A stretch of 64,000 nucleotides of DNA, taken from the NCBI RefSeq assembly GCF_900156315.1, contig NZ_FTNI01000036.1, positions 27,446 to 91,445 of the forward strand. The letters are read 5' to 3'. Positions 1 to 8,593 of the stretch are shown here, piece by piece. The notes beneath the pieces were generated by a model. The model did not search any database. It was not told the DNA's origin and worked only from the letters and a program-made list of their open reading frames with translations. The DNA comes from Microbispora rosea. Its GTDB lineage: Bacteria > Actinomycetota > Actinomycetes > Streptosporangiales > Streptosporangiaceae. How positions within the stretch are numbered: position 1 is the stretch's first letter; each line of letters opens with the position of its first letter. Position numbers and translations under genes: made by a program.

Positions 1-1
1 G

Positions 2-352
2 ATCCCGGAGTATCTGCGGTCCGAGATCCTGCGGCGCGAGGGGCGGAAGATCTGGTTCCGGCTGACCAACGCGGACGGAGCCTCTTGGGTGTCCTGGAGG
101 ATGCTCTATCCGCCCCACCTGGCCTACGCCGAGCGGCACGACCCCGTCGCACCGTTCGCGTACAACCACCTGACGTGGATCTACCAGGCGCTCCCGGGCA
201 ACCGCAGCCAGATGACCTGGGACATGTGCTTCGAGCTCTCCGACGAGCTGAGGGACCAGGAGGAGGGGTGGCGCGAGCGGATGGCCGAGCACACGGCCGC
301 CAACCAGGAGGCCCTCCGCAAGTACATCGAGTCCCTGGTGGAGGGCGCGTGA
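2..352 (+). CDS. Aromatic polyketide cyclase/aromatase, SRPBCC fold, 5' end outside window
   Basis: The reading frame is open from the first bases of the window, so the N-terminus lies outside it; about 116 residues are visible. The segment with SWVSWRMLYPPHLAYAERHD, then WIYQALPG and a Met/Trp-rich strand (QMTWDMCFEL), followed by a long C-terminal helix ending IESLVEGA, looks like the second half of the helix-grip polyketide cyclases found with type II polyketide synthases. Those proteins fold and aromatise the nascent poly-beta-ketone in the cytoplasm. The stop overlaps the ATG of the next gene (TGATG), so the hydroxylase is probably translationally coupled to it. A general SRPBCC protein cannot be excluded because the N-terminal half is missing. 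Confidence 0.72.
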   Translation: MPEYLRSEILRREGRKIWFRLTNADGASWVSWRMLYPPHLAYAERHDPVAPFAYNHLTWIYQALPGNRSQMTWDMCFELSDELRDQEEGWRERMAEHTAANQEALRKYIESLVEGA

Positions 353-2091
353 TGCGCGAGGCGGAACACGTACCCGTCCTGATCGTCGGCGGGTCCGTCA
401 GCGGCCTGTCCACGGCGGCCTTCCTCGCGCGTCAGGGGGTCGCCTGCCGATTGGTGGAGCGTCGCGGCCGGCCCGCGTGGCACCCCCGGATGAGCGACGT
501 GGGGCCGCGCTCCATGGAGCTGTTCCGATCCCTCGGCATCGAGGAGCGGCTGCGCGCCCTCGACGAGGGACGCGAAAGCGTGATCATCCGGGTCGACAGG
601 CTCGCGGGCCGGGAGATCGAGCGGCTGTCCATGGGCGGGCCCGAGGAGTACGGCGGGCTCACCCCGACGGGGCAGGTCTGGTGCGATCAGGACCAACTCG
701 AACCCGTCCTCCGGGCCCGCGCGGAAGAACTCGGAGCCGACATCCGCTTCGGTGTCGAACTGGTCGGCTTCACCCAGGACGAGGCCGGGGTCCGCGCCGT
801 TCTCCGCGACACGGCCGGGGGCGGCGAGCACACGGTGACCGCCTCGTACCTCGTGGCGTGCGACGGCGCGCAGAGCCCGGTGCGCGAGCGCCTCGGCATC
901 ACCTGCGACGGACCGGGCGTGCTGTCGCACCAGGCCGGCATCCTCTTCCGGGCGGATCTCAGCTCGGCGCTGCGGGGCCGGAGCTTCGTGCTCTGCCTCG
1001 TCGACGACCTGGTGGACTCCGCGACCGGCGACCGCCTGAACATCCTGCTGGAGCGGAACCTGGGACGCTGGACGCTGAGCGTGCCCTGCGACGCGGCACG
1101 AGGCGAGGGCGCGGCGGACTTCACACGGGAACGCTGCGTGGACCTCGTCCGCCGGGCGGTGGGCCAGGACGACCTGAGCGTCGAAGTGCTCGGCACGGAC
1201 GTCTGGCCGATGCGGGCCCTGCTCGCCGAGCGCTACCGCTCGGGAAGGGTGTTCCTGGTCGGGGACGCGGCCAAGGTCCTCCCGCCGACCGGCGGCTTCG
1301 GGGGCAACTCGTGCATCGAGGACGCGCACAACCTCGCCTGGAAGCTGGCCGCGGCGCTCGACGGCACCGCCTCCCCCGGCCTTCTGGACAGCTACGAGGC
1401 CGAGCGCAGGCCGGTCGCCCAGCTGCTCCTCCGGGAGTCCGTCGCACGTGCGGGCCTGTTCCTGGCCGGTGCCGCCCAAGGCGGGTCCCGGCAGCCCGGC
1501 GACGGCCCGTCGAAGGCCGGCGTCGTCCTCGGCTACCGCTACAACTCCGGCGCGCTGATTCCGGATCCCGGCCCGGCGGACCCCGCCCCGGTCGAAGACC
1601 CCCGCCGGCCTTCCGGCCGCCCGGGAACGCGCGCCCCTCACGTCGTCGTGGAACGGCACGGCCGGACGCTGTCCACGATCGACCTGTTCGGCCCGGGCTT
1701 CGTCCTGCTGACCGGTTCCCGCGGCACCGCCTGGCAGCGGGCGGCCGCCGAGGTGGCCGGCGACCTCAGGGTCGATCTCACCGCCTACCGGGTGACACCG
1801 CCGCGGCCGTCCGCCTCTGCCGGCGGGGCCGCGGGCGACGCCGTCCTGCTCGACGTGGAGGACCGGTGGACCGGCGCGTACGGCGTGGGGGACGGCGGCG
1901 CCGTACTGGTGCGTCCCGACGGCTTCATCGCCTGGCGCCGTCCCGCGGAGGAAGACCGGCCGGGCGACGCGCTCAGGGACGCGCTCGTCAGGCTGCTGCG
2001 TCCCTCCGGGGCCCCTTCCACGGCCGGAGGTCCGCCACGCACCCTCACGGTGACCGCGGACGCGAGCGCCACGGCGCCCGCGGCCTCGTGA
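352..2091 (+). CDS. FAD-dependent aromatic polyketide hydroxylase
   Basis: Predicted flavoprotein monooxygenase of the PHBH/RdmE/PgaE type, 579 residues, which would use NAD(P)H and O2 to hydroxylate a polyketide ring. Visible are the Rossmann motif LIVGGSVSGL (residues 10-19) followed by an acidic VERR, the DG motif VACDGAQSPVRERLG near 167-180, and the FAD-ribityl GD motif VGDAAKVLPPTGGFGGN near 302-318. The last 150 residues resemble the thioredoxin-like C-terminal domain of aromatic hydroxylases. The start is chosen because ATG overlaps the cyclase stop; a longer upstream reading frame exists but would run through the cyclase gene. The substrate is unknown; the neighbours point to tailoring of an aromatic polyketide. 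Confidence 0.9.
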   Translation: MREAEHVPVLIVGGSVSGLSTAAFLARQGVACRLVERRGRPAWHPRMSDVGPRSMELFRSLGIEERLRALDEGRESVIIRVDRLAGREIERLSMGGPEEYGGLTPTGQVWCDQDQLEPVLRARAEELGADIRFGVELVGFTQDEAGVRAVLRDTAGGGEHTVTASYLVACDGAQSPVRERLGITCDGPGVLSHQAGILFRADLSSALRGRSFVLCLVDDLVDSATGDRLNILLERNLGRWTLSVPCDAARGEGAADFTRERCVDLVRRAVGQDDLSVEVLGTDVWPMRALLAERYRSGRVFLVGDAAKVLPPTGGFGGNSCIEDAHNLAWKLAAALDGTASPGLLDSYEAERRPVAQLLLRESVARAGLFLAGAAQGGSRQPGDGPSKAGVVLGYRYNSGALIPDPGPADPAPVEDPRRPSGRPGTRAPHVVVERHGRTLSTIDLFGPGFVLLTGSRGTAWQRAAAEVAGDLRVDLTAYRVTPPRPSASAGGAAGDAVLLDVEDRWTGAYGVGDGGAVLVRPDGFIAWRRPAEEDRPGDALRDALVRLLRPSGAPSTAGGPPRTLTVTADASATAPAAS

Positions 2092-2108
2092 CGAAGGGAC
2101 CGTCAGGT

Positions 2109-2765
2109 ATGCGTGTGACCGTCTTCGGCGCCAGCGGCCGCACCGGCCGTCTGGTCGTGGAACGGGCGCTGGCGCGGGGACACGACGTGACGGCGGTCAC
2201 GCGTGCCCCCGCCTCGGTCGCCGGCGGAGCCGGCCGCCGTCACCCGGGCAGACTCGAAATCCTCCGCGGCGACGTCGGCGACCTCGCATCGGTCCGCGAA
2301 GCGGTGCGGGACCGCGACGTCGTCCTCTCACTGGTCGCTCCCCCGCTCGCTCGCCATGTCCTGCGTTCCACCAGCCTCTACTCGGAGGCCGGCCGCAACC
2401 TCGTCCGGGCGATGCGGACGACGGCATCGGGACGGCTGATCACCGTGTCCTCCGCCGGAGTCGTCGACGGCGACCCTTCCCATCCCCCGCTCTACCGCCT
2501 GGTGCTGAAGCCGCTCCTCTTCGACCGCGCCCTGTACCGGGACATGCGGATCATGGAGAAGGAGGTGGAGGAGAGCCGTCTGGAGTGGATCGTCGTCAGG
2601 GCCTCCGGACTCACGAACCGCCCACCCACCGGGAGGTACCGCGTGGGACTGGGCCGGCTTCCGCAGGGAGGGTCACGGGTGTCGCGGGCCGACCTCGCCG
2701 ATTTCCTCATCGCCCAGTTCGACGGCACGACGTACGTGGGCGAGCATCCGACGGTCGCGTACTGA
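2109..2765 (+). CDS. NAD(P)-binding short-chain reductase/epimerase-like protein (SDR_a5 / NmrA type)
   Basis: A 218-residue cytoplasmic protein beginning with the dinucleotide-binding fingerprint VFGASGRTGRLVV (residues 4-16), followed by TAVTRAP, typical of atypical SDR proteins in the NAD(P)H-binding PF13460 group. A second conserved stretch, LITVSSAGVVDGDP, lies near residues 115-130, and WIVVRASGLTNRPPTG near 160-175. It starts 17 bases after the hydroxylase stop, so it very likely belongs to the same operon as the cyclase and hydroxylase, where such proteins act as ketoreductase or quinone-reductase-type tailoring enzymes. No Tyr-x-x-x-Lys pair in the classical spacing is evident, so catalysis is uncertain. 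Confidence 0.82.
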   Translation: MRVTVFGASGRTGRLVVERALARGHDVTAVTRAPASVAGGAGRRHPGRLEILRGDVGDLASVREAVRDRDVVLSLVAPPLARHVLRSTSLYSEAGRNLVRAMRTTASGRLITVSSAGVVDGDPSHPPLYRLVLKPLLFDRALYRDMRIMEKEVEESRLEWIVVRASGLTNRPPTGRYRVGLGRLPQGGSRVSRADLADFLIAQFDGTTYVGEHPTVAY

Positions 2766-2826
2766 TCGCCGCCCGGCCCGTCCACCGCCGTCCGGTGGCC
2801 GGGATTCCTAGCAGTCGTCATGACAA

Positions 2827-2838
2827 TCAGTTAGGCTG
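2827..2838 (+). promoter_or_regulatory. Operator-like site shared with the MarR/MFS intergenic region
   Basis: The sequence TCAGTTAGGCTG, with inverted arms TCAG-N5-CTGA, lies about 130 bp before the quinone-oxidoreductase-like gene. It matches 11 of 12 bases of TCAGTCAGGCTG at 4635-4646, between the divergent MarR and efflux genes. A shared site of this kind is what a local MarR-family repressor would need to control both promoters. Binding is inference. Confidence 0.5.
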
Positions 2839-2967
2839 ATCGTCCGTTCTACTGTCTCATAGCGCGCCGCGCGCGTGCTTCGCCGTTCCCTGCCCCGCCC
2901 AGGCCGACATCCCGGGCGGCCGCGGAACTCGACGCCGTGCGCCCAGAGGTCGGCAGGGAGAGAAAGC

Positions 2968-4017
2968 ATGCAGGTCGTACAGGCAGTGCGTTTCGGAAGC
3001 CCCGGCGTGCTGGAAGTCGGCGAGGCGCCGGATCCGGTCGCGGGCCCGGGACAGGTCGTGGTGGACGTGTCGTTCGCCGACACCCTCTTCCTCGACATCG
3101 TGATCCGCCGGGGCGTCCCCGGCCCGTGGGCGGTGCGTCCGCCGTACGTGCCCGGCTTCGGAGTGGCGGGACGCGTCCTCTCGGCCGGGGACGGGGTGGA
3201 CCGTTCGTGGGTCGGCCGCGACGTGGTCGGGCGGCCGGGCGCGTTCGGCCCGGGGCCGGACACCGGAGACGTCGAGCAGGCGGCCGCCGGCTTCTCGCCG
3301 ACGGGCGGGTACGCCGAACGGGCCACGCTCTCGACCGGCGCGATTTTCCCCGTGCCGAACGGGCTGGGCCTCGACCAGGCGGCGGCCCTCATCAACGACG
3401 GTTTCACCGCCATGCAGATCGCGGAGGCGGCGGGCATACGTTCCGGTGAGCGGGTGCTGGTCATGCCGGCGGGAGGCGGCCTGGGCAGCCTGCTCGTCCA
3501 GCTCGCCCACGCGGCGGGCGCCCAGGTGGTCGCGGCGGCCCGGGGCCGCCGCAAGTGCGAACTGGCGCGGTCTCTCGGCGCCGACGCCGCGATCGACTAC
3601 GCGGAGGAAGGCTGGCCGGAACGCGTACGCGAGGCGACCGACGGCAAGGGCCTGGACGTCGTCCTCGACGGCGTGGGCGGCGAGATCGGCCGCCTCGCGT
3701 TCCCGGTGGCGGCGCCGGGGGGCCGCTTCTTCGCGTTCGGCTCGCCCAGCGGCTCGTTCACGGAGGTGGACCCCGGCGAGGCGAGAGAACGCGACGTCAC
3801 GGTGGTCGGTCTGATGCAACTACCGATGCGGCCGGGAGACGAAAGGCGCCTGCCCGCCCAGGCGCTAGCTCAGGCGGCCGAGGGCCGTATCACGCCGGTC
3901 ATCGGGCAGACCTTCCCGTTGCGGGACGCGGCGGCCGCGCACGCCGCCATGGAGGCACGCGGAGTGATCGGGAAGACTCTGCTGCTGCCGGGAGGCACCG
4001 CCGAGGCCGGCCTGTGA
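2968..4017 (+). CDS. Medium-chain dehydrogenase/reductase, quinone oxidoreductase type
   Basis: NADPH-dependent cytoplasmic reductase of 349 residues. The N-terminal GroES-like part (PYVPGFGVAGRVLSAGDGVD, near 51-70) lacks the zinc-binding Cys/His residues of alcohol dehydrogenases, as in quinone oxidoreductases. The cofactor motif PAGGGLGSLLVQLAHAAGA sits near 167-185, followed by VVAAARG. I chose the ATG at 2968 because AGGGAGAG lies 6-13 bases upstream and the N-terminus MQVVQAVRFG fits the family; the frame is open further upstream. The gene is separated from the upstream operon by about 200 bp containing an operator-like site also found before the efflux pump. It may detoxify or tailor a quinone product. 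Confidence 0.87.
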   Translation: MQVVQAVRFGSPGVLEVGEAPDPVAGPGQVVVDVSFADTLFLDIVIRRGVPGPWAVRPPYVPGFGVAGRVLSAGDGVDRSWVGRDVVGRPGAFGPGPDTGDVEQAAAGFSPTGGYAERATLSTGAIFPVPNGLGLDQAAALINDGFTAMQIAEAAGIRSGERVLVMPAGGGLGSLLVQLAHAAGAQVVAAARGRRKCELARSLGADAAIDYAEEGWPERVREATDGKGLDVVLDGVGGEIGRLAFPVAAPGGRFFAFGSPSGSFTEVDPGEARERDVTVVGLMQLPMRPGDERRLPAQALAQAAEGRITPVIGQTFPLRDAAAAHAAMEARGVIGKTLLLPGGTAEAGL

Positions 4018-4125
4018 CGAGAGCGGAGCGTCCGCGCCGGACGCCGGCGCGGACCGCCTCCGGACGGGACCGGGAGGCGGATGACGACACGGCGCGCGGG
4101 AGGACCTCCGGGGACGCTCCGCTCG

Positions 4126-4590
4126 CTACCGGGGCGGAGCGCCGGCGTCGCCGGGCCCCTGGCCCCGGACGGCCCGGCCGAGCAGCTCGGTGAGCGTCCG
4201 CCGTTCGTCCTCGTCGAGCGCGCCGAGGAGTTCGCCTTCCGCCCCGCTCACCAGGCCGCGCCCCTGCTCCCCCGCCCGTACGCCGTCCGGCGTAAGCGTC
4301 AGCAGGTAGGCGCGCCGGTCCGCGGGGCTACGGCGACGCTCGACGAGCCTCGCCTGTTCGAGGCCGTCGACGACCGCGACGACGGTGGTCCGGTCGATGC
4401 CGAGGCGCTGGCCCAGGTGCTGCTGCGTCATCGGGCCCTCGTCGGCCAGCAGCGCCAGGACGGCCTGCTGCTTCACGGTCACCCCCAGCGCCTCGAGCCG
4501 CCGGGCTTCCAGGTCGAGGGCGCGCATGTAGAGCCTGCCGAGCAGGAAGCTGAGACGGCCGGACAACGCCTGGGGCACCTCGGAGGTCAT
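4126..4590 (-). CDS. MarR-family transcriptional regulator
   Basis: A 154-residue winged-helix repressor. The core reads GVTVKQQAVLALLADEGPMT, then QHLGQRLGIDRTTVVAVVDGLEQARLVERR (recognition helix around residues 58-85) and the wing SPADRRAYLLTLTPDG. Flanking helices would form the dimer interface. It is transcribed away from the DHA2 efflux gene, with about 105 bp between the start codons, an arrangement typical of MarR repressors that sense a drug or pathway product and derepress the adjacent pump. A palindrome-like site at 4635-4646 lies in that gap and recurs upstream of the reductase gene at 2827-2838. Confidence 0.92.
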   Translation of the reverse strand: MTSEVPQALSGRLSFLLGRLYMRALDLEARRLEALGVTVKQQAVLALLADEGPMTQQHLGQRLGIDRTTVVAVVDGLEQARLVERRRSPADRRAYLLTLTPDGVRAGEQGRGLVSGAEGELLGALDEDERRTLTELLGRAVRGQGPGDAGAPPR

Positions 4591-4634
4591 GCTGAGAGAT
4601 TAGCAGCGGCACAAATAAACCGCTGTCCTGATTG

Positions 4635-4646
4635 TCAGTCAGGCTG
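4635..4646 (+). promoter_or_regulatory. Operator-like site between divergent MarR and efflux genes
   Basis: TCAGTCAGGCTG, preceded by CTGATTG, lies 45 bp from the MarR start and 50 bp from the pump start. It is one base different from the site at 2827-2838. The core CAG-TYAGG-CTG is an inverted repeat with a 5-base centre. Assignment to the MarR protein is by position only. Confidence 0.5.
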
Positions 4647-4695
4647 TTACAGTTGCGCTCGACGAGACCCTGATCCGTGCGGAAGGACGAGCCGA

Positions 4696-6174
4696 ATGAC
4701 GGAGAGCACCGAGCAGAGGACGGAGTCGTCGCACCCCAATCGCTGGCGATGGTTCGGGCTGGCTTCGGTCGCGCTCGCACAGCTGATGATCGTGGTCGAC
4801 ATGACGATCATCAATGTGGCGTTGCCCTCCATCAACGCCGACCTGGCGATCACGGCGGCCGACCGGCAGTGGGTCATCACCGCGTACACGCTCCCCTTCG
4901 CGGGACTCCTCCTGCTGGGCGGGCGGGTCAGCGACTACACCGGCCGCAAGCGAGCGCTTCTCATCGGGCTGGTCGGCTTCGCCGCGGCTTCGGTGGCCGG
5001 TGGCGCGGCGACGAGCCTGACGATGCTGCTGGCCGCCCGGGTGGCGCAGGGAGCGTTCGGCGCGCTGCTCGCGCCCGCGTCGCTCTCCCTCGTGGCCACG
5101 ACCTTCACCGACCCCAAGGAGCGGGGTGCCGCGTTCGGGGTCTTCGGCGGGGTCGTCGCAGCGGGATCACCGATCGGGCTGATCCTCGGCGGAATCCTCA
5201 CCACATCGCTGAGCTGGCACTGGGTGCTCTACGTCAACGCTCCCATCGCCCTGGTCGCCGCACTCGGCGTCGTGGTGTTCCTGCACGAGTCCCGCGCCGA
5301 GGTCAGGACCGGATACGACTTCCTCGGAGCGGTGCTGGCCACGGCCGGCCTGGTGGCGATCGTCTGGGGGTTCACCAAGGCGACGCAGGACGGCTGGACC
5401 GCGACGGCCACCATCGTGTCGCTCGCCGCGGGCGTCGTCCTGCTGGCCCTGTTCCTGCTCGCGGAGGCCCGGGTGGGCAACCCCCTGCTCCCTCTGCCGA
5501 TCCTCCGCCATCGCGGACGCGGCGGCGCCTACCTCGTCGTCGCGCTGATGATGGCCGGGCCGTTCGGCGCCTACCTGTTCATCAGCTTCTTCCTGCAGGA
5601 CATCAAGCATTACTCCGCCCTGCGGACGGGGCTGGCCTTCCTGCCGCTGACCCTCGGCGTCATGCTGGCCGTGGGCCTCGGCAGCCGGCTGATGACGACC
5701 GTCGCGCCACGGTTCATCATGGGGGCCGGCCTGCTCCTGGGGGCCGTGGGGATGGCGCTACTCACGCGCCTCGACGCCGACAGCGCGTACGCGTCCGGCG
5801 TCCTTCCCTCCTTCATCCTGATCGGCATCGGGATGGGCCTCGTCCTGCCGGCCGCACTCGACCTGTCGACGTTCGGCGTACGGCCCAGCGAGACGGGCGT
5901 GGCGAGCGCGATGTTCAACGTCTCCCAGCAGGCCGGCGCGTCGCTCGACACCGCGTTGCTGAACACCGTCGCGGCCAACGGCACCGCGGCCTACCTCGCC
6001 GCCAACGCCTCCAGCGTGCAGAGCCAGGTTCACGGCTACAACCTCGCGACGGGGTGGGCGGCGGGGATCCTGCTCGTGGCCGCGCTGGCCGCCCTGCTCC
6101 TGATCGACACCCGGCTGGGAAAGACGGCTCCCATGGCGACGAGCCCCGAAGCCGACGCGACGATCGCCCCCTAG
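4696..6174 (+). CDS. DHA2-family drug efflux MFS transporter (EmrB/QacA type)
   Basis: Integral membrane proton antiporter of 492 residues. The first helix carries MIVVDMTIINVALPSINADL, the DHA2 motif D1, followed by RQWVITAYTLPFAGLLLLGG and the motif A loop GRVSDYTGRKRALL near residues 80-95. There are about fourteen hydrophobic segments, the number expected of DHA2 pumps. The ATG at 4696 follows the GGAAGGA ribosome-binding site by 8 bases; an in-frame extension from 4081 crosses the divergent regulator and is rejected. The pump is next to a MarR regulator and inside a polyketide region, so export of, or self-resistance to, the product is likely. An 11-bp-stem terminator follows. Confidence 0.93.
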   Translation: MTESTEQRTESSHPNRWRWFGLASVALAQLMIVVDMTIINVALPSINADLAITAADRQWVITAYTLPFAGLLLLGGRVSDYTGRKRALLIGLVGFAAASVAGGAATSLTMLLAARVAQGAFGALLAPASLSLVATTFTDPKERGAAFGVFGGVVAAGSPIGLILGGILTTSLSWHWVLYVNAPIALVAALGVVVFLHESRAEVRTGYDFLGAVLATAGLVAIVWGFTKATQDGWTATATIVSLAAGVVLLALFLLAEARVGNPLLPLPILRHRGRGGAYLVVALMMAGPFGAYLFISFFLQDIKHYSALRTGLAFLPLTLGVMLAVGLGSRLMTTVAPRFIMGAGLLLGAVGMALLTRLDADSAYASGVLPSFILIGIGMGLVLPAALDLSTFGVRPSETGVASAMFNVSQQAGASLDTALLNTVAANGTAAYLAANASSVQSQVHGYNLATGWAAGILLVAALAALLLIDTRLGKTAPMATSPEADATIAP

Positions 6175-6198
6175 CGGTCACCTTCCGGTCCCGAAACA

Positions 6199-6244
6199 CC
6201 GCGATGAGGCGGCGCCCACCCCGGCACTCCTCATCGCGGCTTTT
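6199..6244 (+). terminator. Rho-independent terminator after the efflux gene
   Basis: A perfect 11-bp inverted repeat (CCGCGATGAGG at 6199-6209, CCTCATCGCGG at 6229-6239) is followed by C and four T residues, 25 bases after the pump stop codon. Confidence 0.85.
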
Positions 6245-6365
6245 GCCGTGACCGGGATCATAATCGATCGCACAGTGAGACACCCGTCGCGTGAGGAGTT
6301 CACTTTTGAATGGTACGGACAGGACCAGTAAACCCCTTGCCACCTTTTAGGGCTGATGTCATATA

Positions 6366-6407
6366 CTAAGGTAGCCTAAGGAAACATTACGGGGCATTCC
6401 GGGGAAT
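6366..6407 (+). promoter_or_regulatory. Repeat-rich leader of the SARP gene
   Basis: The 300-base gap before the SARP gene is visibly AT-richer than its surroundings and has no convincing gene. It contains CTAAGG twice with a 10-base period (6366-6371 and 6376-6381) and, close by, a palindrome ATTCC-GG-GGAAT (6396-6407). Direct hexamer or heptamer repeats at about one helical turn are the kind of site SARP proteins bind, so autoregulation or control by another SARP is possible. A resemblance to iron-box sequences was considered weak. Confidence 0.35.
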
Positions 6408-6547
6408 CGAGCACGGGCCGGAACCATGTAAAAGGATGTCCAAAAACGGGGAGACATCGGCGGCGGGCAGCCCGTTCCATTCATTCGAGCACGTCTCCGT
6501 GGCGGCATCCCATCCGGCACACGCTCTGAACAGACAGGGGGCCGGCG

Positions 6548-8407
6548 ATGCGCTTTTCGGTATTGGGAGACTTCTCAGTAACTATAGCAGGAAGAGACGT
6601 CACCCCGCGATCCGCGAAACTGCGCAGCATGCTCGCACTACTCACCATAAGAAATGGGCAGACCACCACCGTCGACTCCATCATCATGGAGCTGTGGAAC
6701 GGCCGTCCGCCGGACCGGGCGATCGGAACCGTTCACACTTATGTCTACGAACTCCGCAAGGCGTTGAGCGCACCCGACGACGAGCCGGGCGAGAGCGTGC
6801 TCGTCACCGTTCCGCACGGCTATTGTCTCGACCTGAGCGGGGCGGATTTCGATCTCCGCCGGTTCGAGGAGCTCGCCGCGCAGGGGTCGTCGCTTCTGAG
6901 CGAGGGCGCCAGGACGCGGTCGCCGGACAAGCTGGAGCTGGCAAGCGCTCATCTGACCGAGGCCCTCCGCCTGTGGCGGGGCGAGCCCCTGGCGAACGTG
7001 GCCTTCGGTGAACAGGTGAGGAGCCATGTCGCCTGGCTGGAGGAGCAGCACAAACAGGTTCTGTATATGCATCTGCATGCCGAGATGAAACTCGAGAGAT
7101 ATTCCTCCTTGATCGGCGAGGTCAAACTTCTCATCGAACGTCATCCGTTTCACGAGGAGCTCTACGAGATCCTCATGACCGCGCTCTCCCGCTCCGGCCG
7201 CCGGCTCGAGGCGCTGAACGTCTACCACGAGATGCGCGAGCGCCTCAACAACGAACTCGGCCTGGATCCGGGCCCTTCGCTCCAGCGACTGCAGCAGGCG
7301 CTGATCGCGGGAGGCCATGAAATCGACAGGCGTGATCCTCAGGTCCGCCCCGAACGGATCGCCCCGAAGGACAGGCTCGCCCAGTTGCCGCCGGACGTTC
7401 CCGATTTTCTCGGTCGCTGCGAAATTCTCCGGGACATCGTCAGCCACATCACGGCGACGAACGGGACCGCCGCCCCGATCGTCTGCATACACGGCGCCCC
7501 CGGCACGGGAAAGAGCGCGACCGCGATACACGTGGCCAATCGGGTGTCCGCTGAATTCCCCGACGGCCAGATCTACATCGACCTGAAGCGCAAAGAGCCG
7601 GCGGCGGAATTCGAGAAGGACGTGTTCGCAGAGATTCTGCGCACCCTCGGCGCCGCGGACGAGGAACTCCCGCGGACGTTGCCGGGGCTGGTGGGCGTCT
7701 TTCGCGCACTGACACGCCAGCGCAGGATCCTGCTCGTCCTGGACGGCGCCGAGCCGCACATGGAGATAACGGGCTTCCTCCCTCTCGGCTGCCCGACGAT
7801 CGTCACGAGCACCAGGCCACTGCACGGCCTGGCCGGCGCGACCATGGTCCAGCTCGACACTTTCACGCCGGAGGAGGGGATCGGCCTGCTGGAACGAATC
7901 GTCGGAAAAGATCGGGTGGACGCGGAGAGAGAGACGGCGCTGTGCCTGATCAACCAGGTCGACACGCTTCCGCTGACCATCCGGTTCCTGGGCGAGCGCC
8001 TCAGCTTCTCGCCGAGGTCGAGCATCGAACAACTGAGAAAGTCCATGTTCAGATGCGAGGCCGACATTTGCCTGTCCCAGTTGGAACGGATAGGGCTGGA
8101 CCTGTTCTCACGCCTCGAGTCCGCGTACCGTCAGCTCAGTCCGAAGGAACAGACAGCCTTTCTCGCGCTGTCCTGCTTACGAGCCAATTCTTTCTCTCTC
8201 ACGGAGGCCGCGCAGGCGTTCTCCTGCGGGGACACCGAGGCCGGCATCATTCTCACCAGTCTTGTGGACGCGGGCCTGGTGAAAGCGCTGGACGATGAGG
8301 GCGGGCAGACCTACAGGCTCCCCCGGTTCACCGGACTGTATCTCGTGGAACGCCTGGCCAGGAGATCGGATCAGGTCGGCCGGTGCCTGCCGCTCACCGC
8401 CATCTGA
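6548..8407 (+). CDS. SARP-family pathway activator with NB-ARC ATPase domain
   Basis: A 619-residue cytoplasmic activator of the AfsR/SARP family. Residues 1-95 form the OmpR-like winged helix (MRFSVLGDFSVTIAGRDVTP, then AIGTVHTYVYELRKAL). Residues about 100-245 form the bacterial transcriptional activation domain (FDLRRFEELAAQGSSLLSEG; HPFHEELYEILMTALSRSGR; LNNELGLDPGPSLQRLQQAL). From about 285 an NB-ARC/STAND ATPase follows with Walker A GAPGTGKS near 315-322 and a Walker B-like ILLVLDGAEP. It ends before any TPR array, so it is shorter than AfsR. AGGGGG lies 7-12 bases before the ATG. The direct repeats upstream of the P450 gene are a plausible target. Confidence 0.93.
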   Translation: MRFSVLGDFSVTIAGRDVTPRSAKLRSMLALLTIRNGQTTTVDSIIMELWNGRPPDRAIGTVHTYVYELRKALSAPDDEPGESVLVTVPHGYCLDLSGADFDLRRFEELAAQGSSLLSEGARTRSPDKLELASAHLTEALRLWRGEPLANVAFGEQVRSHVAWLEEQHKQVLYMHLHAEMKLERYSSLIGEVKLLIERHPFHEELYEILMTALSRSGRRLEALNVYHEMRERLNNELGLDPGPSLQRLQQALIAGGHEIDRRDPQVRPERIAPKDRLAQLPPDVPDFLGRCEILRDIVSHITATNGTAAPIVCIHGAPGTGKSATAIHVANRVSAEFPDGQIYIDLKRKEPAAEFEKDVFAEILRTLGAADEELPRTLPGLVGVFRALTRQRRILLVLDGAEPHMEITGFLPLGCPTIVTSTRPLHGLAGATMVQLDTFTPEEGIGLLERIVGKDRVDAERETALCLINQVDTLPLTIRFLGERLSFSPRSSIEQLRKSMFRCEADICLSQLERIGLDLFSRLESAYRQLSPKEQTAFLALSCLRANSFSLTEAAQAFSCGDTEAGIILTSLVDAGLVKALDDEGGQTYRLPRFTGLYLVERLARRSDQVGRCLPLTAI

Positions 8408-8593
8408 CCTCCCGCACCACCACACCGCCTCGTGCGCCGCTCGGCCCGCGAGCCACCGGCCGAACTGGGCGCTCCGGGAGTCGGCCGCATCCCCGCCGGC
8501 CGCACCGGGCGGTGTGGCGAGGCGGTCGCATCAGTCTCCTCCCGAATTCCAGCGGCTTGGTCATCTCGCCGATCCCTCGCGGGGGACCAATGG

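Noticed and set aside
6364..6382. Possible iron-box (DtxR/IdeR-type) sequence
   Set aside because: TAAGGTAGCCTAAGG has the right words but lacks the dyad symmetry of the consensus; it is better described as a direct repeat.
6436..7011. Open frame of 191 codons overlapping the SARP gene
   Set aside because: It overlaps a well-supported SARP gene in another frame, has no ribosome-binding site and turns Arg-rich, as antisense or shifted frames do in high-GC DNA.
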